Of a stretch of 64,000 bases of DNA, positions 57,525 through 64,000 are shown one piece after another. Numbering within the stretch: position 1 is the stretch's first letter; the number at the start of each line of letters is the position of its first letter. Below the pieces are notes generated by a model. That model was given only the letters and a program-made list of their open reading frames with translations, searched no databases and was not told the DNA's origin. Source of the stretch: Sarcocystis neurona (lineage: Eukaryota > Apicomplexa > Conoidasida > Eucoccidiorida > Sarcocystidae); NCBI GenBank assembly GCA_000727475.1, contig KL647297.1, forward strand, positions 3,684,357-3,748,356. Reading direction: 5' to 3'. The translations under genes and the position numbers were made by a program.

Positions 57525-58059
57525 AAAGCATTTCACCAGGAGTTCTTCATGCAAGTTGAGGCTTCTTGAGCCTTCTACGGATTGGTTCAATGTAGTCGCA
57601 AACCAAGAACAAAAATTGTGTAGCTTGACCGCCACTTTGATTTTTGTTGTCAACGCGCTATTGCGAATATGAGCGGGTACAGTTATTCACCACGACACCT
57701 AGGCTGTACAGGACGAGTCAGACGGCGTTTCGCCAGGCGTTCTTCGTGCAAATAGAGGCTTCTTGAGCGTTCTACGAATTGGTTCAATGTAGTCGCAAAC
57801 CGAGAAGAAAAATTGTGTAGCTTGACCGCCATTTTGTTTTTGTTGTCGACGCGCTATTGCGAATACGAGCGGGTACAGTTATTCACCACGACATCTAGGC
57901 TGTACAGAGGCTTCTTGAGCCCTCTACGGACTGGTTCAATGTAGTCGCAAACCAAAAACGGAAACTGTGTAGCTTGACCGCCATTTTGTTTTTGTTGTCA
58001 ACGCGCTACTGCGCATATGAGCACATACAGTTATTCACCACGGCATCAAGGCTATACAG
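57525..58059. repeat. Tandem repeat, three copies of about 150 bp, two with a 40-bp leader
   Basis: Core copies at 57558-57710, 57755-57906 and 57907-58059 run from gaggcttcttgag through ggttcaatgtagtcgcaaac, tgtgtagcttgaccgccac/t and acagttattcaccacg to ggctgtacag. The first two copies are also preceded by a related leader (ccaggagttcttcatgcaa / ccaggcgttcttcgtgcaa), so the period changes from about 197 to 152 bp. Identity is about 88-92% by eye. The array ends only 30 bp before the stop codon of the DYRK kinase, so it is probably transcribed as its 3' UTR. Confidence 0.95.
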
Positions 58060-58089
58060 AACGAGGAAGAAGGGTTTGCCGTATGCCAG

Positions 58090-61000
58090 CTAGGTCAAAG
58101 AGAGATGCTTGCGCTGACGCAGAGCTTTGAACTCTTTAATCCACTCATGCTGCATAGCTTCGTCGGGGGTGATTCGTCGAGCGGGATCCCACTGCAGACA
58201 ACCTGCCACCACCAGAATTTAGACGCACCACACTCTACCTGTCAATTCGACGAAAACGTGGAGATCTTATCAGTTGAGGTATCATGTATGCGATACGTGG
58301 ACGTGTACCTGTGGCACACGCAGAACAAGACGTTCCCTTTGTGCTTCCGTAAAATCCTCGTTTTCTAGATCCAACACGCCGGCACACCGTATAGCGAACG
58401 CGCGACACAAACAACACACCTATTCTTTCCTCAAATCCCCCGATCTCGGAGGTAGAGCAGGACCACAGGAACAGAGTCATGTTTTGGGCAGACTCTCCGT
58501 GTCTTAGGACACCTCTAGACTAAGAGGATAGGTGGATAGGCGGGTTTCATTGGGATCGATTGTGGGGCTGTGGTGGTGAAGACTCACGCGTACCTCGAAT
58601 AAATTCGACGAAGTGGAGGTCGTCAGTGCACAGCACAGAAGGGAAGTCTCGCGAAAGAATTTTCCGTTTGTTTCCCTTAGAACTAGTTGAGACCTTTGGT
58701 TCTCCGTTGTCTTTGAAGAAGAGTTCTCTTTTGGGAGACTCCGAGATAAGGTAGTCAGGTGGCGGACCGAGAACCTCCATTATGCAGTTGATTTGGTCGG
58801 CCTCGTTTTCACCAGGAAAAAGCGGCTGACCGGTTTGTAGTTCCGCCAGGACACAACCCAGAGACCACATGTCTATGGCACAGTTGTATGTGAGCCCTAA
58901 TATGACTTCTGGGGAACGATAAAAGCGAGATTGTATGTAAGAGTATGGCATTTCTCCTTCTCGACAACTTGAACCGAAGTCAACGACTTTAATTCCGGAC
59001 TTGTGAACATTCTTCAGTACTATGTTCTCGGGCTTCAGGTCACAATGGACGATGCGTTGTTTGCGAAGGAGTCGCAAGGCCTGCAGCAGTTGAATGGCTA
59101 TGCTGCGAACCGCCAGCGACGATAAACCTTTGAAAGAATTTTGCTTCAAAAAATCGTACACGTTGACGCTGAGGAGCTCAAAAGTTATCACCAAGTGGTT
59201 CCTGAACAAGAAGTGCTCTTTCATGTGGACTACATTAGCCTTGTTCTCCGGGTCTTGGTGCACTAATTCCTGTAACACGCGTATCTCTACACGCCCTTGG
59301 ACGTGAAAGTGGTTCTTATTTCTAACAATTTTCAACGCCACTTGCTCTTGCTTCTTGTGATCAAACGCCCTGAAAACCTGTCCAAAAGAACCCCGCCCTA
59401 AAGGCGTCATCACCTCGAACCTGTAGCAAATATGATCTCCAAGAATCGCTCGATAGTCCCCTCTAGCATCATCAAAACCGAAATTCTTCTCACTGGACTT
59501 CTGCACCTCGTCCGGAGGTGTCACTCTCCTTGCACCCCAATACCAGACCTCCTCGTAGTCAAGAATTTCTAGGCGCTCAAATGTGCTGAGATCATCGCCA
59601 TAGTTTTTAACGACCTCTTCGCCCTTCATTGGAATGCGCCTGGATGGCTTACTGCTCCGTTCGGACACACGCAGAAGGTCATTTGCAGAACGCGGATTTG
59701 TCGCTTGTTGCTGCCACGTCGAAGCTGCCTCTGTTCCGCTGCTGTCCGAGGTAGTGCCTCGGTCCCAGGGAGTCAGTACGTCGGAAACCGGGGTTCCCTG
59801 GAAGGGATGATCACGTACCACGCACACTGCCGGTGAAGCAAGTTGACTACATATACCAGCGGCAGGGAGAGCACTAGTCTCAAGTGTGGAAGAGCTTACA
59901 CACTCTGGGTACTCTGTACAACGGCGAGCTTTTCTGCTGTGGGAACTGTGGCGGTGCCTTGCCGCCCAAATTCTGCGTGTCTCTCTGTTTTGTTTGTAAT
60001 CAGGCTTCACAGAAGCATGTCCTTCTGTGAATAGTTGCGTAAAAGCAGCAGGAAAGGGAGGTTTGAGAACACATCGGATGTTTTTGGGAGTCGAATGGAT
60101 CCGAAGCGCTGCCGTTCCCTCAGGTTCTGCGTCACCACAGATGTTATTCTCTGCACACCCTGCATAGAACGCAAGAGTCCTTAAGTGGTCCATTTCATAG
60201 CGTGTGTCGGATGTTGTGCAACACTGTAGAGTTGAAACGGATGAGCCAGTGTGATCTGCACTGTCAGACGCACAGTTCTCGCCGGAATGTAGACCGCCGC
60301 GGTGCCCGCAAGGTACGCTGGAGATGCGACTAAACAGTTGAGTTTTTCTCTCCCTTTTACAAAAGGTTCCGAAGCAGGCCTTCCTGTCAATGTCCTGCTG
60401 TGTGGCTTCTCGTAGTGAAGGTCGGTCATGGTTCTTCCGAATTGGAAAAACGGCACTTGCCTCAAGTTGTACCGGTGACACCGCACTCCAACGAAGACTG
60501 ACCTGTCGCAAGGCGATCTTTGTAGCATCTATGGTGTTGTCAGCCGTCGTCGTGGGCAATCTGGAGGGAAACCCACTGCTAGAAGACGGTCCTATTGCCA
60601 GATGTAATTCTACTGGATCTGTAGATTCTTTATCTTTAAACGGGTCCTCACACGCAGCCTTGCACTCAACCACCTCTGCGGCGCAACAACCATTTCCAGT
60701 TCTCGGCTGTTGAAGATGCGGGCAACGTAGCGGGTCGTGTCTTCTTTCCAAGCCTTCATCGTGAAGTGACTCATTGCTTACAGTGCACATCGCAGACGCG
60801 GCGGACACACATTTTACAAGCCGGCACAACAAAGTTGCTGCTTCACTGTGAGCTGAAGTAGATCGTGCAGATGCCAGGTCCTGCGAGGAACTGCCCGGAA
60901 ACTGTACGGCCGAGGAGCCCGAACAGAAACCTTCAGCATGTGTGCACCTGGAAATTTGATGCGGTATCCAGCTTCCGCGGTCGATGGCATCTGTAGAGAC

Positions 61001-61750
61001 ATCTGTGGAAATTCCCGGCCACGTGCAGGGGTGTTCTTTACTTATGTCCGTGGAGGGAGCTGCTGTACGAGTATCTTCCATCGGTCTAGTAACGTCAGAA
61101 ACCCCCATGTCCTTGCAATCTTGTCCTGTTTGAGTCTTTGTCGATATTTTCAACAGCAAAGCCATTGTTGACGGTTCCGCTTGAACAGTGACTGAGCTCG
61201 TTTCCTCTTCTTTTGACCTCTGGGGTTTGGTATCTCGTTTGACTTTTACAACAGGCAAGCTCCCTCTTGGTATTTCATCTATAATAGAAGCGCCACACTG
61301 GCCTTGCCCCTCCACAGCACCAGGGGTACAAGCTACGATTGAAGGCGTACACGGTGAGGGAGCGCCGCGCTTTGTGAAAGCGTGTCTTGTACATACCACG
61401 CTACACATATCCGCAGGGACAGTACTCAGAAGCATGCCGGTGTCATACTGCGTAGGGACCGGATGTGGTTGTCTGTTGCCAAAACACATCTCTACTTCTT
61501 TCGTTGAGAAAACAGCGTCTTGGGCAAGTTGAAGTGTTCGACTGCGATTTGAAGACGAAAGCAAATCCTTCGCCCTCCCTTGCGAGCTTAGGGTACATTG
61601 ACTATGAGGAAATACGATCGAGTGTGATAGTGTGCGTACACTCGACGGGTGGTTTTCGAACTCGTCCACCAAGGAGGCTGACGAAGCAGGCGTGAAAAAG
61701 CCGCTGCAGCTTGCAACTCCTTTACAAGTAGCAACGCCGCCCGACGCCAT
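58090..61750 (-). CDS. DYRK-family protein kinase with a long N-terminal tail
   Basis: Exon 1 58594-61750 and exon 2 58090-58202 join at CGA G|gtacgc...ggcag|GT, giving 1089 aa. Residues ~1-740 are a Ser/Thr/Cys-rich tail without recognisable domain. The kinase domain starts ~776: GRGSFG loop (785-790), VALK Lys ~807, HCDLKPEN with catalytic Asp ~904, DFGSSC with Asp ~924 (the SSC is DYRK-typical), and SYIQSRFYRSPE with Tyr ~938, the site of DYRK self-phosphorylation during folding. Exon 2 supplies the last lobe (CLQWDPARRITPDEAMQHEW), confirming the splice. A DYRK-homology-like box lies just before the domain (EILDYEEVWYWG), as in DYRK2/4-type and yeast Pom1/Yak1 relatives. Ser/Thr kinase in growth and differentiation control. 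It is divergent from the 62.0 kb candidate gene. Confidence 0.95.
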
Positions 61751-62005
61751 GTTCGTCTACAGATTAAATGCGGTGTGGGTTTTAAATCAGCCGTCTTTGC
61801 ACAGTTATTTGTTGACGACCCAGCCGTCCCTCAGCAATATGTTGACGTGTTGCGATAACAAGTTATATGAGATCAGTATCATGCTGGAGACCACCGGGAC
61901 CACGGATTCTTCGCTCGTTCAGTCAATGGTAGTAGGTCGAGTCACGGTGTCAGGTGCATTTTCGCTAAAACTGACGGGCGGGCTACGACACGTCTTGTAC
62001 GCATT
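61751..62005. promoter_or_regulatory. Probable bidirectional promoter interval
   Basis: 255 bp separate the ATG of the DYRK kinase (-) from the ATG of the candidate gene at 62006 (+). If both are real, this stretch and their 5' UTRs must drive both. No TATA box or known apicomplexan element is visible; the call is from gene arrangement only. Confidence 0.35.
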
Positions 62006-62612
62006 ATGGGCGATCTTGCGTGGCTACGCGCCGCACGGCCGAGGGATTCGGTGCCGGAGATCTCCCTCGCAACGCGACGCAAAGTGGAGCAGACCTACAA
62101 CAGACCCTCTTCTACCTTCTCCGCTTACAGCGTCAAAGAACACTGAGGCAATTCTTGATTTGTGGATGGCCCCTGCAGTGCCTCAGACTCCAACTGCAAT
62201 CGCTACGAAGCGGAACCAAAACTAATTGTGAACGCAGGAGAGGAGGGGAAGGCATGCTGTTCAAAGAGACTGGAGCCGGTGGGAACGAACTCGGCATTAC
62301 CATCACTGTCAAAGGTACTCCGCTTATGTCTGCACAGTCACAGGACTCGGAATCTAACCTGCCGTCACGCGAATACCACATCGTCAGTACGTTTTGCTTG
62401 ATGCGAGTCGGCAATGCTAGAATACCGTGCGCATGTGTCTAGGAAGTAAACTCTGTAGATCATCTGAGAGCAAGAGTGCGACATGATAAGGCGAGCAACA
62501 GCACCCGTTTCTCTTGCGATGTTCGGGGTAATTACTGATGAACTCCTTTTCAGGAGCCGTACGCAGGATTTTTTCACAGGAAGCAATTTCAAAGGCGAAG
62601 GTCCAGAGATAG
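62006..62612 (+). CDS. Candidate spliced gene of unknown function
   Basis: ATG at 62006 opens a natural-looking start (MGDLAWLRAARPRDSVPEIS, then LATRRKVEQTYNRPSSTFSA) that stops at about 62144. An exon ending at 62314 (KETGAGGNELGITITVK) joins in phase to 62554-62612 (GAVRRIFSQEAISKAKVQR, stop TAG 62610). The join between the first and second piece is unresolved: one option removes 47 nt (gtcaaag...ctgcag), another uses a tacaacag acceptor near 62088. The last exon can also be read in a second frame to 62811. No family recognised. It is close to and divergent from the DYRK kinase. Confidence 0.35.
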
Positions 62613-63796
62613 GGTACCTGACCGTAGAAGCTGGCACAGTGAAAAGCAAGTTTTGCGAGTCCACGCGGCTGCAGCCCCTGCGGCTGATAGATGCCTTGTG
62701 GGACCCCAAGACTGTAAGGCTTCCATCGTTGATGAGAAGAAAATACAAACATGTCTACCTTTCACGTCCTGCGGTACTTGTGCCTCATTCTTCCGCTGTT
62801 TGCATCTTTAAGATATGATACTTCTATCGAAAGAAGTCTCGTTCTGCATTCGTGGCTTGGTGAATACGTCCATTCAGTTCAAAAAACGACGTGGATTAGA
62901 AGTTGTTTGTGTAGGACTGCGCAGGCAAGTGTCGTGTGCAGCAGTCACGAAGTGCCACTTAGCCGCGTGTGGCCCCGGATGTGCACAAGTATTTGCGAGT
63001 CTTGAAATTACTTTGTTAGCATGCTCATCCAAGCTCACCTTCTGCGCTAGTTAGACAACCCTCTTTAATGCTGTGAACAACAGCCGCGTGCAACACGCGC
63101 AACTGGCAGACAGCAGTGTGGTACGGTTCCAGCAGTCGTACGCCTTGTACAGCGACGTAGAGGCACTTTGTAGAAGAATTCTATGAGACGTTGCTGAGGA
63201 GAACCTCAGTACACTACTCACGTGCCACTGACCTTGGACTGGTTTCTCTGTCTCTTGACATACGAACACCGAGGAGCACCACTACAAAGGCGTCCCTACC
63301 ACCTTTCTCCAAAGGACTACTCCTCTTCCCATTGTAACTCGTTGCGATTTTTTCCTGATCGGGAGAATCACACTTGAATTACACTCTTTCGACAATTAGG
63401 GAGTTGCTTACAGAACACCTAACCGATTGTTTCTAAAAGCAAGTAATGTGCGGGATTACGAATTACAAAATTCACGCGCTTTTTTGTGCACGGTCAGATT
63501 ATTCGAAGCACGTCGTTTACCGCTAAAGAAATCTGTCTAGCATCCAAATCCAGGTTTTCTTTTCCCATGCTTTCGTGCTTTGAGGGGCGACAACATGCCT
63601 TGCACTTTACAATTTCTGCAACATACTTTTAACAAGATAAAACGGCACGCTGACAACACTGACCACGCCCCTCCTGATGCGCGATGAGCCCACGAATCAG
63701 CGTCCTTGATGTCGACGTCTGTCGGTCATAAGAAACAGTCACGCAAGCTTTTAGACTCCAACGTGCAATCGCACGCCCACAGACACACCCCTATAT
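62613..63796. other. Intergenic
   Basis: Short ORFs on both strands only; no exon chain, repeat or RNA gene recognised before the microsatellite. Confidence 0.45.
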
Positions 63797-63892
63797 ACAC
63801 ATACACACACATATACACATACACACACAGACACACACACAGACACACAGACTCACACATAGACACACAGACGCACACACAGACACACACAC

Positions 63893-63924
<32 letters not shown>
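63797..63924. repeat. CA-rich microsatellite
   Basis: About 128 bp of cacaca interspersed with cata and caga steps, ending in a pure (ca)n run of about 30 nt. It creates long His/Thr or Val/Cys ORFs on both strands which are not genes. Confidence 0.95.
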
Positions 63925-64000
63925 GTGAGTTTGTTAGAAGCACGTAACCGTGTACCTTGTAGACGGTCGAAGACGCGACGTTTTGCAGGACACAACTGAC

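Noticed and set aside
63706..63999. ORFs of 89-97 codons on both strands at the right end
   Set aside because: They translate the CA microsatellite (His/Thr and Cys/Val runs).
1..64000. tRNA, rRNA, CRISPR arrays, insertion sequences, telomeric repeats
   Set aside because: I saw no cloverleaf-like tRNA sequence, no rRNA core motifs, no spaced direct-repeat array, no transposase frame and no TTTAGGG arrays; a tRNAscan or Rfam search would be needed to exclude small RNAs fully.

Overview
The window reads as nuclear DNA of an apicomplexan parasite, most likely a coccidian of the Toxoplasma/Sarcocystis/Cystoisospora kind. The evidence is many short exons with GT-AG introns, roughly 50% GC, sparse genes separated by kilobases of non-coding DNA with tandem repeats, very long proteins full of Ser/Ala/Gly-rich insertions, and gene families typical of that group: an IMC-type PH-domain protein, a Kazal inhibitor, an amylopectin-type alpha-amylase and a long-N-tail DYRK kinase. 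Nothing prokaryotic, viral or transposon-like was recognised. The genus cannot be fixed from sequence alone. Exon joins were found by reading all three frames and matching splice phase and family alignment, so internal exons of recognised families are good, while first and last exons are less certain.

Layout. 1-1246 (-): 5' part of a secreted protein, open to the left edge. 4.3-6.6 kb (+): six-exon Rab23-like GTPase. 7.4-15.4 kb (-): one uninterrupted 2682-codon ORF with scattered WD40 blades. 15.4-21.4 kb: repeat-rich, almost gene-free. 21.4-24.3 kb (+): seven-exon protein with an ISP-like PH domain. 24.35-25.7 kb (+): spliced gene of unknown function. 28.6-33.7 kb (+): ten-exon dCMP deaminase. 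34.4-35.0 kb (-): unknown. 35.8-36.7 kb (-): secreted two-domain Kazal inhibitor. 38.4-39.0 kb (-): single-exon secreted protein. 42.2-47.1 kb (-): IFT70/TTC30, with about twelve exons. 47.1-47.9 kb (-): unknown gene whose stop overlaps the IFT70 start. 48.2-48.9 kb (+): small coiled-coil protein. 49.7-55.5 kb (-): twelve-exon secreted GH13 alpha-amylase with a starch-binding module and FN3 domains. 57.5-58.1 kb: three-copy tandem repeat. 58.1-61.75 kb (-): DYRK kinase, divergent from a candidate gene at 62.0 kb (+). The right end is a CA-rich microsatellite.

Functionally the window mixes flagellum-linked genes (Rab23, IFT70), which in coccidia would matter only in the flagellated male gamete, with pellicle (PH/ISP-like), storage-polysaccharide (alpha-amylase), nucleotide-pool (dCMP deaminase) and secreted or extracellular (Kazal, two orphan signal-peptide proteins) functions. 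There is no operon logic; the genes are independent, and several lie in convergent or divergent pairs.
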